Part shown: positions 51,258-60,035 of the stretch, piece by piece
How the letters are laid out: each line of letters begins with the position of its first letter
How positions within the stretch are numbered: position 1 is the stretch's first letter
Source: Cupriavidus pauculus
GTDB lineage: Bacteria; Pseudomonadota; Gammaproteobacteria; Burkholderiales; Burkholderiaceae
Assembly: GCF_022179805.1 (NCBI RefSeq)
Contig: NZ_BPUO01000005.1
Location: 124,001-188,000 of the forward strand
DNA: 64,000 nucleotides
Direction of reading: 5' to 3'
Translations under genes and position numbers: made by a program
The notes under the pieces: model-generated
The model's input: the letters and a program-made list of their open reading frames with translations, nothing else
What the model was told of the DNA's origin: nothing
The model's database searches: none

Positions 51258-54200
51258 GCCGAGTCTCCCGGTTGTTGTTGTGGCCTGACGTGCCAGAGCG
51301 AAAACGGTAGCTCGGTCGGGTTCAGGCGAATGCGCTGGCGCTTGCCATGCCAGGTGAAGCGCGTGCCGAACATCTGGTCTTCGGCATCCAGCGCGGCGTG
51401 GTCGGGCAGGCCCCATTCCCACAGCGGCAGTTCGATTTCGGTCTCGCGCGCATGGCGCGGGTCCAGGCTGATGGCGGCCAGCAGCACGTCGTCGCCGAAC
51501 GCGCCCGCCTGCTCGGCCCCGCTGGGCACGAAGCGCGCGAAGTACAGCACAGCGTCGTCGCTGGCGTGGTAGAAGCGCACGCCCAGGTGGCTCTGCAGCG
51601 CCGGATGGTTGGCGCGGATCTGGTTCAAGCGCGAGATCTCGGCCACGATGTTGCCCGGCGCCTTCCAGTCGCGCACGCGCAGTTCGTATTTCTCGGAGTC
51701 GAGATATTCCTCGCGCTCCACGCCGTTCAGCACCAGCGGCGCGCTCTCGCAGACCTCGAAGCCGTTGTACATGCCCCACAGGCCCGACAGCAGCGCGGCC
51801 AGCGCCGCGCGGATCAGGAACGCGGGGCGGCCGCCATCGTGCAGGAAGAACGGATTGATGTCGGGCGTGTTGACGAAGAAGTGCGGCCGGTAGAACTCGC
51901 GCAGCGGGCTCTGCGTCAGCTCGGTCATGTACTCGATCAGCTCGGCCTTGGTGTTGCGCCACGTGAAGTACGTGTACGACTGCGCGAAGCCCAGCTTGGC
52001 CAGCCGCGCCATCATCTTGGGCCGCGTGAACGCTTCGGCCAGGAACAGCGCGTCCGGATACTTGGCGCGTACGTCCGCGATCATCCATTCCCAGAACGGC
52101 AGCGGCTTGGTATGCGGGTTGTCCACGCGGAAGATGCGCACGCCCTGGTCGGCCCAGAACATCACCACGTCGCGCAGCGCCTGCCAGAGCTGTTCGCCGC
52201 CGGGCGGCGTGGCATAGAAGTCGACGTTGACGATGTCCTCGTACTTCTTGGGCGGATTCTCGGCGTAGCGCAGCGTGCCGTCGGGCCGGTGCGAGAACCA
52301 TTCGGGATGCTCGCGCAGCCAGGGATGGTCGGGCGAGCACTGGATGGCGAAGTCGAGCGCCAGTTCCATCCCGTTCTGCGCGGCCGCCTTGCGTAGCCGC
52401 TGGAAGTCTTCGAGCGTGCCCAGTTCGGGGTGGATGGCATCGTGGCCGCCTTCGGCGCCGCCGATGGCGTAGGGGCTGCCCACATCGTCCGGCTCGGCCT
52501 TGAGGCTGTTGTTCTTGCCCTTGCGATGCGCCTGCCCGATCGGGTGGATCGGCGGAAAGTACAGCACGTCGAAACCCATCGCCCGGATGGCCGGCAGCCG
52601 CCGGATCACGTCGTCGAACGTGCCGTGGCGGTTGACGTCGCCGCTTTCCGAGCGCGGGAACAGTTCGTACCAGCTCGCAAAACGGCCGGCCAGGCGGTCG
52701 GCTTCCACGGGCATGGTGACCGGGTAGCGGCTGGCGAACGGTCTGCCCGCCGGCGTGGCCATGGCGGCGCGCATCGCGGTTTCGGCGCGCGGCGAGAGCA
52801 GGATCTCCAGCCGCAGCGCATCGTCGCCGGCCGCGGCGGACAGATCGGCCAGGATCGCGCTGGCATCGGCAATGGCCTGGGCGTCGCGGGTGCCCAGTGT
52901 CTCGGCCACCAGCCGTGCGCCTTCCTCGATCTCTAGCTTGATGTTGACGCCGGCCTTGCGCTTCTTGCCGATCTCGTCGAGCCAGCTTGCAAAGCTGTCG
53001 CGCCACGCCTCCACCGTGAATTCGTGGCGGCCCATGGCCACCATTGGGAAGCTGCCGCGCCAGCGGTCGTTGACGATATGGACCATCGGCGCGCTCTGCC
53101 AGTTCTGCTGGCCCGGCGCGCGCCACAGCACGTTGGCGGCCAGCTTGTCGTGCCCGTCCATCCAGATATCGGCGCTGACCTCCACGCGCTCGCCCACCGT
53201 GCGGCGCACGGCAAAGCGGCCGTTGTCGGCAGTGGGCGCCAGGTTCTCGATGGCCACGCGCGGCGCTTCCATGGCCTGTGCCAGCGCCTTGTCGGCCGCG
53301 CGGCGCACGGTGCCATTGCGTTTGGCCGGCGCGGCGACGGGCGCCGGCAGCGCCTCGAACAGGCGGATATCGGCGGGCGGCAGCGTGATCGTGCTGCACG
53401 GGGTCAGGTCGGTGCCGTCTTCGAGCGTGCCGCCCGGGCCGCCATCGACCGGGGTCAGTTTGGCGGCCGGCTGCGGCAGCGCGCCGAGCACGCGGTCCAC
53501 GCCGAACGTGGCGGGTTGCACGGCGCAAGGATTGAGTACGACAGTCAGCGCCTTGGGGGCGGGTTGGCTGTCGGGCGTGGCAGGGCCGTTGGCCAGATGG
53601 CGCGGCAGGCGCGCCAGGACGGTCAGCGGCGCGTCGGGGCCGCTGACCTGGCGCACTGCCACCGCTGGCTCGGGATCGCGCTCGGCCAGCCATCGGTTGG
53701 CCTGCATCACCTCGTGGGTCAGGTCGTAGGGGGCGTCGACGATGTGGCCGGCGTTGTCGGGGTGGCCGTCGGACTGCGCGCCGGGCGCGGTGTCGCGCGC
53801 GGGATGGGCGCCCGCACCGGTCTCGAAACCGGACGGCACCAGCCAGCCATCGCCAATCGCGGCAGCCGTCCACAACGCGCGGCGGGCGGCCAGCACGTCG
53901 ACGCCGTCGGGTGCCAGCGCCGGCGCGGCCAACACGCGCGGAAAGCGGCGCAGGCGCGCGATTTCCTCGGTCAGCCAGGCGCTGCGATAGTCCCACCAGG
54001 GCAGCGACGAGAATGCGCCGTCGAACGGCGCTGTCGCCAGGTCATCGAGCTGTTGCGGCGTCATGCCCGGCGTCCACGCCAGGAACACCGGATTGGCGGT
54101 GCCGCTGTTGCGGCGCGTGGTATGGATCAGCTCCGCCCAGTGCCGGCCCGCCACACGCGATGGCGCGCGGCAGCAGAAGCCCCGGGCGCCCGCGTCCACG

Positions 54201-54568
54201 GCATTGCCGAGTTGGGCGCTCCACCAGGCCAGCAGCTGGCCGGCGATGGCATCGTCGAACCAGCGCAACCGGACGCCGGGCAGGTGGCTGTCGGTGGCTT
54301 CGGGGCTGCCCGTGGGCCGCGCATGGTCGACCCAGCCTTCATGCAGGGCCGCCGCATCGTGCGGAAAGCGGTCCAGGGACAGGTCGAGCAACGGCGCAAG
54401 ACCGTGGCGGTGGCAGGCTTCGAACGCCGCATGCAGGGCGTCGGGGTTGGGGTGGGGTGCCGACCAGCCGGCCAGCAGGATATGGTCGAATCCGAGCTTG
54501 GCTGCGCGCAACAGCGCGTCGTCGTCCGGCGCCCGCGATTCTTTCAGATTGATTTGGCAAATGCGCAC
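51254..54568 (-). CDS. glgE: Maltose-1-phosphate maltosyltransferase with an extra N-terminal domain
   Basis: 1104 residues from a GTG at 54568 with AAAGGA upstream. The classical GlgE part begins near residue 440 with the GlgE N domain (GRFAVRRTVGERVEVSADIW, RWRGSFPMVAMGRHEF) and proceeds to the GH13 core. In the core, the nucleophile Asp lies in RIFRVDNPHTKPLPFWEW near 813 and the acid Glu in LFLAEAFTRPKMM near 844. It adds maltosyl units from maltose 1-phosphate to alpha-glucan. Residues 1 to about 430 are additional compared with actinobacterial GlgE (about 660-700 residues) and resemble a decayed GH13 barrel: GFDHILLAGW, GLAPLLDLSLDRF and DAGARGFCCRAPS stand where strand motifs would be. 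First gene of its operon, with a probable sigma-54 promoter. Confidence 0.94.
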   Translation of the reverse strand: MRICQINLKESRAPDDDALLRAAKLGFDHILLAGWSAPHPNPDALHAAFEACHRHGLAPLLDLSLDRFPHDAAALHEGWVDHARPTGSPEATDSHLPGVRLRWFDDAIAGQLLAWWSAQLGNAVDAGARGFCCRAPSRVAGRHWAELIHTTRRNSGTANPVFLAWTPGMTPQQLDDLATAPFDGAFSSLPWWDYRSAWLTEEIARLRRFPRVLAAPALAPDGVDVLAARRALWTAAAIGDGWLVPSGFETGAGAHPARDTAPGAQSDGHPDNAGHIVDAPYDLTHEVMQANRWLAERDPEPAVAVRQVSGPDAPLTVLARLPRHLANGPATPDSQPAPKALTVVLNPCAVQPATFGVDRVLGALPQPAAKLTPVDGGPGGTLEDGTDLTPCSTITLPPADIRLFEALPAPVAAPAKRNGTVRRAADKALAQAMEAPRVAIENLAPTADNGRFAVRRTVGERVEVSADIWMDGHDKLAANVLWRAPGQQNWQSAPMVHIVNDRWRGSFPMVAMGRHEFTVEAWRDSFASWLDEIGKKRKAGVNIKLEIEEGARLVAETLGTRDAQAIADASAILADLSAAAGDDALRLEILLSPRAETAMRAAMATPAGRPFASRYPVTMPVEADRLAGRFASWYELFPRSESGDVNRHGTFDDVIRRLPAIRAMGFDVLYFPPIHPIGQAHRKGKNNSLKAEPDDVGSPYAIGGAEGGHDAIHPELGTLEDFQRLRKAAAQNGMELALDFAIQCSPDHPWLREHPEWFSHRPDGTLRYAENPPKKYEDIVNVDFYATPPGGEQLWQALRDVVMFWADQGVRIFRVDNPHTKPLPFWEWMIADVRAKYPDALFLAEAFTRPKMMARLAKLGFAQSYTYFTWRNTKAELIEYMTELTQSPLREFYRPHFFVNTPDINPFFLHDGGRPAFLIRAALAALLSGLWGMYNGFEVCESAPLVLNGVEREEYLDSEKYELRVRDWKAPGNIVAEISRLNQIRANHPALQSHLGVRFYHASDDAVLYFARFVPSGAEQAGAFGDDVLLAAISLDPRHARETEIELPLWEWGLPDHAALDAEDQMFGTRFTWHGKRQRIRLNPTELPFSLWHVRPQQQPGDSA

Positions 54569-54645
54569 GTCTCACGTCCTTTGGCCGTGGGGCGCCCGGA
54601 GCAGGGGCGGGCGCGCGTTTGGGTACAGTCAATTCTGTGGGGACA

Positions 54646-54661
54646 CGCAGAGGGCATGCCA
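54646..54661 (-). promoter_or_regulatory. Candidate sigma-54 (-24/-12) promoter of the glgE operon
   Basis: On the minus strand the sequence reads TGGCATGCCCTCTGCG. It has the exact GG-N10-GC spacing and matches TGGCA at -24; the -12 box is CTGC instead of TTGC. Transcription would begin near 54635, leaving a leader of about 66 bases before the glgE GTG. The match is by eye and such short patterns arise by chance in GC-rich DNA, but the site lies properly downstream of a repeat array and two sigma-54 activator genes. Confidence 0.5.
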
Positions 54662-54827
54662 GAGCGTGCCGGGGGGGCCCGAGTCCGGCACAAAGTGCGG
54701 TGCAGCAAGGGATAGAACAGATATCTGCCAGACGGGCAAAAATGGCAGGTATGTAATAAATACACGGTGCCCGAAGTGCCTGAAGTAGTAATGCCCTGCG
54801 GCGCTGGCAAACGCACTTTTGCGGTTG
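54662..54827. other. Upstream region of the glgE promoter with nested dyads
   Basis: This non-coding DNA is AT-richer than average around 54700-54790. It contains the perfect palindrome CAGATATCTG (54718-54727) and, overlapping it, the wide dyad CTGCCA (54725-54730) and TGGCAG (54743-54748). These may bind IHF or another regulator between the repeat array and the promoter. No gene is visible. Confidence 0.45.
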
Positions 54828-54947
54828 ACCCGAACGGGTTATGCGCAATTTTTTGCGGTGAAACCCGAACGGGTGATGCGGGATGCTTTGCGGCTAGACC
54901 CGAACGGGGGATGCGCGAGTGTTAAGTGACCCGAATGGGTGATGCGC
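54828..54947. repeat. Tandem array of four palindromic 19-bp repeats (period about 35 bp)
   Basis: Copies begin at 54828, 54863, 54898 and 54929, each close to ACCCGAACGGGTGATGCGC. The core ACCCG-AA-CGGGT is an interrupted palindrome, intact in copies 1 and 2 and with one change in copies 3 and 4. The first three units are also preceded by TTTGCGG, making a repeat of about 35 bp. The array sits in the 433-bp gap between glgE and a sigma-54 activator gene, some 190-310 bp upstream of the predicted glgE transcription start. That is the usual place for activator-binding sites. Confidence 0.85.
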
Positions 54948-55001
54948 GCGCAGGCGGCGCGCAGGGGAGGGCAAGCGAAAGGAGCACGCGGCGGCCGGGC
55001 T

Positions 55002-56108
55002 TCAGCCGGCCCGGTACACGTCGAGTCGGTTGTAGAGCGTCTTGAGGCTGATGCCCAGGGCCTTGGCGGCCTGGCGCTTGTCGCCGTCGAACTTGGCCAG
55101 CGTGGCCAGGATGATCTCGCGCTGCGTGTCAGCCAGCGTGGTGCCCACGCGCACGCTGACCACGCCATCGACCGTGGTGGGGCGGGGCGGCTGGCTGGCC
55201 AGGCCCGGATTGCCGATCTCCACCTGGCGGTCGGCCAGGATGTAGGCACGGTAGATCGAGTTCTTCAGTTCGCGCACGTTTCCCGGCCAGTCGTAGCGCA
55301 CCAGCCGTTCGAGCGAGCCCGGAGAGAACGTCTTCTCGGTCTGCTCCATCGTGTTGAACTCGTCCAGGAAATGCCGGGCCAGCGGAATGATGTCCTCGGT
55401 GCGTTCGCGCAGCGGCGGAATATGCAGCGGGAACACGGCCAGCCGGTACAGCAGGTCTTCACGCAGTTGCCCGCCGCGCACCGCATCCATGGGGTCGCGG
55501 TTGGTGGCGGCCAGGATGCGCACATCGCTGACCAGCGGCGAGTCGCCGCCCACGCGATGGAACGAGCGGCTTTCCAGCACGCGCAGCAGCTTGATCTGCA
55601 TTTCCAGCGGCATTTCGGTGACTTCGTCCAGGAACAGCGTGCCGCCCTGTGCTTGCTCGAAGTAGCCGGCCTTCTGCTCCAGCGCACCGGTGAAGCCGCC
55701 TTTTTCGTGGCCAAACAGTTCGGATTCGATCAGCGTGGGCGCGATGGCGCCGCAGTTGACGGCCACGAACGGCCCGCTCCGGCGCGTGCTGCGCTCGTGC
55801 ACGGCGCGCGCCACCACTTCCTTGCCGCTGCCGCTTTCACCGACTGCCAGCATGGTGACGTCGGTGGCGGCCACGCGGTTGAGCTGGCCGATCAGCCGCT
55901 GCATGGCTGGCGAGGTACTTTCCCAGAGCAGGGACACCTGCGCGGGCGCGGCGCGGCGGCCCGGCGTGCGGGGCGGCGGGGCGGTACGGCCGGAGGAGAA
56001 CGTGGCAGTGATTGACACGGGGGCGGAGGGGGCCTGACGGTCCAGCCCGGTGTTGCGGGGGCGGACAAAGCGCGCAGGCGCGTCGGTTTGGTGGAAGATG
56101 CCTATCAT
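55002..56108 (-). CDS. Sigma-54-dependent transcriptional activator without receiver domain
   Basis: 368 residues from the ATG at 56108 (a GTG five codons upstream is possible). A short, probably unstructured N terminus of about 60 residues replaces the usual sensory domain. The AAA+ domain has Walker A GESGSGKE (90-97), the sigma-54 contact loop GGFTGA (137-142) and Walker [13 protein letters not shown] (155-166), then [14 protein letters not shown] and [20 protein letters not shown] Fis-type helix-turn-helix (about 325-368) ends [20 protein letters not shown]. The contact loop has Gly where GAFTGA has Ala. Lacking a receiver, its activity may be set by expression level or a partner. It lies next to the repeat array upstream of glgE and diverges from the NtrC-type gene. 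Confidence 0.9.
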   Translation of the reverse strand: MIGIFHQTDAPARFVRPRNTGLDRQAPSAPVSITATFSSGRTAPPPRTPGRRAAPAQVSLLWESTSPAMQRLIGQLNRVAATDVTMLAVGESGSGKEVVARAVHERSTRRSGPFVAVNCGAIAPTLIESELFGHEKGGFTGALEQKAGYFEQAQGGTLFLDEVTEMPLEMQIKLLRVLESRSFHRVGGDSPLVSDVRILAATNRDPMDAVRGGQLREDLLYRLAVFPLHIPPLRERTEDIIPLARHFLDEFNTMEQTEKTFSPGSLERLVRYDWPGNVRELKNSIYRAYILADRQVEIGNPGLASQPPRPTTVDGVVSVRVGTTLADTQREIILATLAKFDGDKRQAAKALGISLKTLYNRLDVYRAG

Positions 56109-56331
56109 GCTATCTGTTCGCACGCCGGGTGGCTACCGCCTGAAACGCTGTCGCGGCAAGGTCCCACAGGCGTGTCAGACGGACACCGGCATAATGCGCA
56201 AGGCCCGCTCGCTACACTTCAGCCTATCCTCAGGCGCGTGCTGTCCGCGTGCGCCGTGACAATCCAGATATCCGCCCGCACGGGACCATGACAACCAGAC
56301 GCCGGTCAGACGACGCTACCTCGACTTTCCT

Positions 56332-57735
56332 ATGCCACATATCCTGATCGTTGACGACGACGAAAACGCCTGCGCGGCGCTGGCGGAGATTGTTGCGATC
56401 GAAGGTTTTTCTTCCGCCACGGCCGGCAGCGTGCGCGAGGCCCGTCTGCAGATCGGCTGGCAGATGCCCGACGCCATCCTGGCGGACCTGCGCCTGCCCG
56501 ACGGCAACGGCATGGAGCTGTTTGACGAAGTGGGCTCCGCCGGCGTGGAAGTGATACTGACCACCGGCTACGCCAGCGTGGAATCGGCCGTCGAGGCCCT
56601 GCGGCTGGGCGCCACCGACTACCTGGTCAAGCCGATCAACGTCACGCGGCTGCAAACGGTGCTCAAGCGCATTGCCACCACCAGCGAACTGCGCGCCGAG
56701 GTGCATTCGCTGCGCGGCGAGCTGCGCCGCTACGGCCGTTTCGGGCGCCTGCTGGGCAGCTCCGAGGCCATGCAGGTGGTGTACGACCAGTTGAGCAAGG
56801 TGGGCCCCACCGAGGCCACCGTGCTGCTGATCGGCGAAAGCGGTACGGGCAAGGAACTGGCCGCGCAGACCGTGCATGAGCTGTCGGCGCGCCGCCGCCA
56901 GCCGTTCCTGGCCGTGAACTGCGGCGCCATCTCGCCCACGCTGATCGAAACCGAGATGTTCGGCCACGAGCGCGGCAGCTTCACGGGCGCCGACCGTCAG
57001 CACAAGGGCTATTTCGAACGCGCCGACGGCGGCACGCTGTTCCTCGACGAAATCACCGAGATGCCGCTGGAACTGCAGGTCAAGCTGCTGCGCGTGCTGG
57101 AAACCGGCAGTTTCATGCGTGTGGGTACCAATCGCGAAACGCACGCCGATGTGCGCGTGCTGGCCGCCACCAACCGCAACCCCGAGGAAGCGGTGGCCGA
57201 AGGCAAGCTGCGCGCCGACCTGTACCACCGGCTCAATGTGTTCCCGATCGAACTGCCGCCGCTGCGTGCGCGTGGCGAGGACGTGGTGCAGATCGCCAAC
57301 ACGATGCTGGAGCAGTTGAACGGCGAGCAGGGCACGCAGCGCCGGTTCGCGGCGGCCGTGCTGGAAAGCCTGCGCATCCATTCATGGCCCGGCAACGTGC
57401 GCGAACTGCGCAACTTTGTGCAGCGCGCGTTCATCATGGCTGACCAGGACGTGATCACCGAGGTCCAGATCCCGCTGCAGGTGGCCGCGGCGCCCAATGC
57501 GGGCACGGCCGTGGTGTCGGTGCCGGTGGGCATGTCGCTGGCCGAGGCCGACCGCCAATTGATTTTTGCCACCCTTGAACAGTGCGCGGGCGTGAAAAAG
57601 CACGCAGCGGAAATTCTGGGTATCAGTTTGAAGACTTTGTACAACCGGCTGGAAGACTACGCCGCCAAGGGCGAGTTGCCGGAGTGGCTGCGCGCATCGC
57701 GCAGCAGCGACGCCAGCCCGCCGCCGGCCGCATGA
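56332..57735 (+). CDS. NtrC-family sigma-54 response regulator
   Basis: 467 residues. Receiver domain (1-120) with acidic residues DDDE at 8-11, phospho-acceptor Asp52 in [10 protein letters not shown] and Lys100 in DYLVKPIN. The AAA+ domain (about 138-370) has Walker A GESGTGKE (168-175), contact loop GSFTGA (215-220) and Walker [13 protein letters not shown]. The C-terminal Fis-like helix-turn-helix reads [21 protein letters not shown], very like that of the neighbouring activator (KTLYNRL in both), so the two may recognise similar sites. No complete kinase gene is adjacent; the kinase-like protein at 57878 is degenerate. It ends in a Pro/Ala tail. Confidence 0.93.
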   Translation: MPHILIVDDDENACAALAEIVAIEGFSSATAGSVREARLQIGWQMPDAILADLRLPDGNGMELFDEVGSAGVEVILTTGYASVESAVEALRLGATDYLVKPINVTRLQTVLKRIATTSELRAEVHSLRGELRRYGRFGRLLGSSEAMQVVYDQLSKVGPTEATVLLIGESGTGKELAAQTVHELSARRRQPFLAVNCGAISPTLIETEMFGHERGSFTGADRQHKGYFERADGGTLFLDEITEMPLELQVKLLRVLETGSFMRVGTNRETHADVRVLAATNRNPEEAVAEGKLRADLYHRLNVFPIELPPLRARGEDVVQIANTMLEQLNGEQGTQRRFAAAVLESLRIHSWPGNVRELRNFVQRAFIMADQDVITEVQIPLQVAAAPNAGTAVVSVPVGMSLAEADRQLIFATLEQCAGVKKHAAEILGISLKTLYNRLEDYAAKGELPEWLRASRSSDASPPPAA

Positions 57736-57877
57736 AAGGCGCACCCGGCCCGAAGGCTGGCGGTGCAAAGCGTAGTCAACGCCGCGTGCGTGAGCGGTGG
57801 AAGGTCCGAGCGCACGGTTCTTGCGTGGTGGGTTCCTATGACGGTTCCCGAATTGATTGCAGACCCAATGGCTGACC

Positions 57878-58711
57878 ATGTCTGACGACCCGCGCATGCC
57901 CCCTTCAGCAGCCGACGCGCCCGCCCCGGCGGATAGCGCCGCCGACGATACAACGTCATCGGCCGTGATCGGCATCAGCGAAGTTACCGCGCTGATCGAA
58001 CAGGCCGCCCATGACCTGAGGTCGTCGCTCAACGCCATCCAGAGCTGGAGCTACGTGCTGGACCGTTCCATCGATTCGCTGGCGGCGCCGGCGCAACGCG
58101 CGCTCGACGGCATGCGCTCGGGCATGCAGCAGCAACTGGCGCTGATCGAGGAGATGGAGGAGGGCGTTCACCTGCTGGCCGACGAGCGTGCGTCGGCATG
58201 GGAAGCCACCGACCTGAGCAAGGTGGCCGGGCTGGCCATCGACGACAAGCGGCCCGCCGCCGAGGCGCGCGGCGTTATCCTGGCCTCGCTGGAATGCAAT
58301 AACGACGATGGCGGCGGATACGAGGTGCCCGGCGATTCGCTGCGCATCGCCCCGCTGCTGCGGCACCTGCTGGTGCATTGCATCTGGCGCGCTGCGTCGG
58401 GTGGATCGGTGCGCGTGCATGTGAGCGCGGAGCGCGATTTCGTCAAGTTCCGCATCACCGAGAGTCCGCCCGTGGAGCGCGGGCGCGGTGCGTCGCGCCT
58501 GGCCACGCTCAGCGACTTCTTCGGCCGCCGCGTGCCCGTCGGCAGCACGCACTCGCCGCGTCAAAGCACGGCGCTGCTGCTCACGCGGCGCATGGTCGAA
58601 CTCCAGGGCGCCGTGCTGAGCGCCGAGAACGAGGAATGCGGCCAGAACGATCAGGTCACCACCTGCATCGCGGTGCGCTTTCCGCGCGTTACCGTCGCCC
58701 GTCTCGCCTGA
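57878..58711 (+). CDS. Histidine-kinase-like protein with intact H box but degenerate ATPase domain
   Basis: 277 residues from the ATG at 57878. After a Pro/Ala-rich N terminus, the H box AAHDLRSSLNAIQSWSYVLD (His45) is well kept, with Ser in place of the usual Pro. The second helix of a dimerisation domain follows. The C-terminal half has the outline of a HATPase (APLLRHLLVHCIWRAASGGSV, VKFRITESPP), but the N-box Asn is missing and no DxGxG or GxG lid motif can be found. It may act as a phosphotransfer protein or inhibitor, like ChpT-type pseudo-kinases, rather than an active kinase. It lies 142 bases after the NtrC-type regulator and is probably its partner. No membrane segment. Confidence 0.75.
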   Translation: MSDDPRMPPSAADAPAPADSAADDTTSSAVIGISEVTALIEQAAHDLRSSLNAIQSWSYVLDRSIDSLAAPAQRALDGMRSGMQQQLALIEEMEEGVHLLADERASAWEATDLSKVAGLAIDDKRPAAEARGVILASLECNNDDGGGYEVPGDSLRIAPLLRHLLVHCIWRAASGGSVRVHVSAERDFVKFRITESPPVERGRGASRLATLSDFFGRRVPVGSTHSPRQSTALLLTRRMVELQGAVLSAENEECGQNDQVTTCIAVRFPRVTVARLA

Positions 58712-58724
58712 GCAGTTTTTACCG

Positions 58725-58750
58725 CATGGCGCACAATTTGCAGCGCCATG
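58725..58750. promoter_or_regulatory. Dyad CATGGCGC-N10-GCGCCATG upstream of a -24/-12 site
   Basis: Perfect 8-bp arms (58725-58732 and 58743-58750) flank a 10-base AT-rich spacer, 13 bases after the previous stop codon. It could act as a rho-independent-like stem or, being about 85-110 bp upstream of a sigma-54-type promoter, as an activator site. There is no T run directly after it. Confidence 0.45.
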
Positions 58751-58832
58751 CCGTGCCGGTTTCCCTTCTTTTTCTCCGCTATCCCCGCGCTTTTTCCCGG
58801 CTTTTCCCCGGTTTTTCCCAGCCAGGCCGCGC

Positions 58833-58848
58833 TGGCCCGCCGCTTGCA
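58833..58848 (+). promoter_or_regulatory. Candidate sigma-54 (-24/-12) promoter
   Basis: TGGCCCGCCGCTTGCA has exact GG-N10-GC spacing with TGGC at -24 and a full TTGCA at -12; only the fifth base departs from TGGCAC-N5-TTGCA. Transcription would start near 58859, giving a 66-base leader to the ATG at 58925. It is the best -24/-12 match I found in the window. Confidence 0.55.
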
Positions 58849-58857
58849 TTGAAACTA

Positions 58858-59257
<400 letters not shown>

Positions 59258-59357
59258 CCAGAAGGCCATGAGAAAGCCGCCCATGTGGCGTTCATGTCGC
59301 GTCATATGGGGGCTCGCCCACCTTTGCACTGCAACATGCCTTGAACGGAGCCTCAGG

Positions 59358-59942
59358 ATGTCTACGATCATCGCAGGACGATTCGATACGTTTGCCCGGG
59401 CCGAGACCACCGCATCGCGTTTGATGGCCCAGGGCGTCAGGCAGGACGATCTGACCATGTTCTATGTGAATCCACCGGGACAGCACGGCACCTATCCGAT
59501 TGGCGGCGACGAGGCCGTGGATCCGGCTGCGCGCCGTGCCGGCCCGGGCGCCGGGCGCGGCATCCTGATCGGTGCCGTGGTCGGCTTTGGCATCGGTGCC
59601 TGCCTGGCAGCCGCCACGCGCGCCTGGTTTGCGCCGGAGGCGGTGCAGCCATGGGTGCTGGTGCTGGCGATGGCGATTGCCACGGGCGTTGGCGCCTATG
59701 TCGGATCGCTGATGGGTGCGCTGGCCAAGACCGATCGCAGCGCCGGGCCGGTTCGACATGCCGGGGTCTTGCTGGCTGCACATGTCAGCGAGGACAACAC
59801 GTCGCTCGTGGCCGGCGAGTTGCGGCGAGGTGGCGCGCAAGACGTGGAACGGGCCGAAGGTCAGTGGCACGATGGGCACTGGGAAGATTTCGATCCGCTG
59901 GCGGCACCGGTGCCGGCGGGTCGCGTCAACGGACCGGTTTGA
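59358..59942 (+). CDS. Membrane protein with glycine-rich transmembrane pair, unknown function
   Basis: 194 residues from the ATG at 59358, preceded by CGGAGCCTCAGG. The N-terminal 45 residues form a small alpha/beta domain (IIAGRFDTFARAETTASRLM), like the general-stress-protein-17M-type flavin-independent folds. Two membrane segments, RGILIGAVVGFGIGACLAAA (about 70-89) and WVLVLAMAIATGVGAYVGSLMGAL (about 98-121), have Gly-zipper spacing. The C-terminal half repeats a domain like the first (AGVLLAAHVSEDNTSLVAGELRRGG), ending in a tryptophan-rich EGQWHDGHWEDFDPLA. The family occurs beside PRC-barrel and CsbD genes, as here, but no function is known. Confidence 0.75.
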   Translation: MSTIIAGRFDTFARAETTASRLMAQGVRQDDLTMFYVNPPGQHGTYPIGGDEAVDPAARRAGPGAGRGILIGAVVGFGIGACLAAATRAWFAPEAVQPWVLVLAMAIATGVGAYVGSLMGALAKTDRSAGPVRHAGVLLAAHVSEDNTSLVAGELRRGGAQDVERAEGQWHDGHWEDFDPLAAPVPAGRVNGPV

Positions 59943-60035
59943 CCGATGATGTATTCGATGGATGCGGCAAGTCCTTCTTGATTGAATTGATGCTTGCCGC
60001 CCGCTGTTCGATTTTTCACGCTGGAGGATTGACAC

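Noticed and set aside
51258..53996. Upstream extension of the treS-mak frame to 2044 codons
   Set aside because: The extension runs inside glgE in another frame and has shadow-type composition; the ATG at 51257 follows a ribosome site and begins at the normal TreS N terminus.
54828..54947. Possible CRISPR array
   Set aside because: Repeats are only 19 bp, spacers 12-16 bp and partly alike, no cas genes; an operator array fits better.
54839..55249. 136-codon minus-strand frame across the repeat array
   Set aside because: It is an alternative frame of the sigma-54 activator 3' end plus repeat DNA; no independent support.
59286..59301. A further GG-N10-GC sequence (TGGCGTTCATGTCGCG) before the 59358 gene
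   Set aside because: The -12 box is TCGC and the -24 box is only TGGC; this level of match is expected by chance in such GC-rich DNA.
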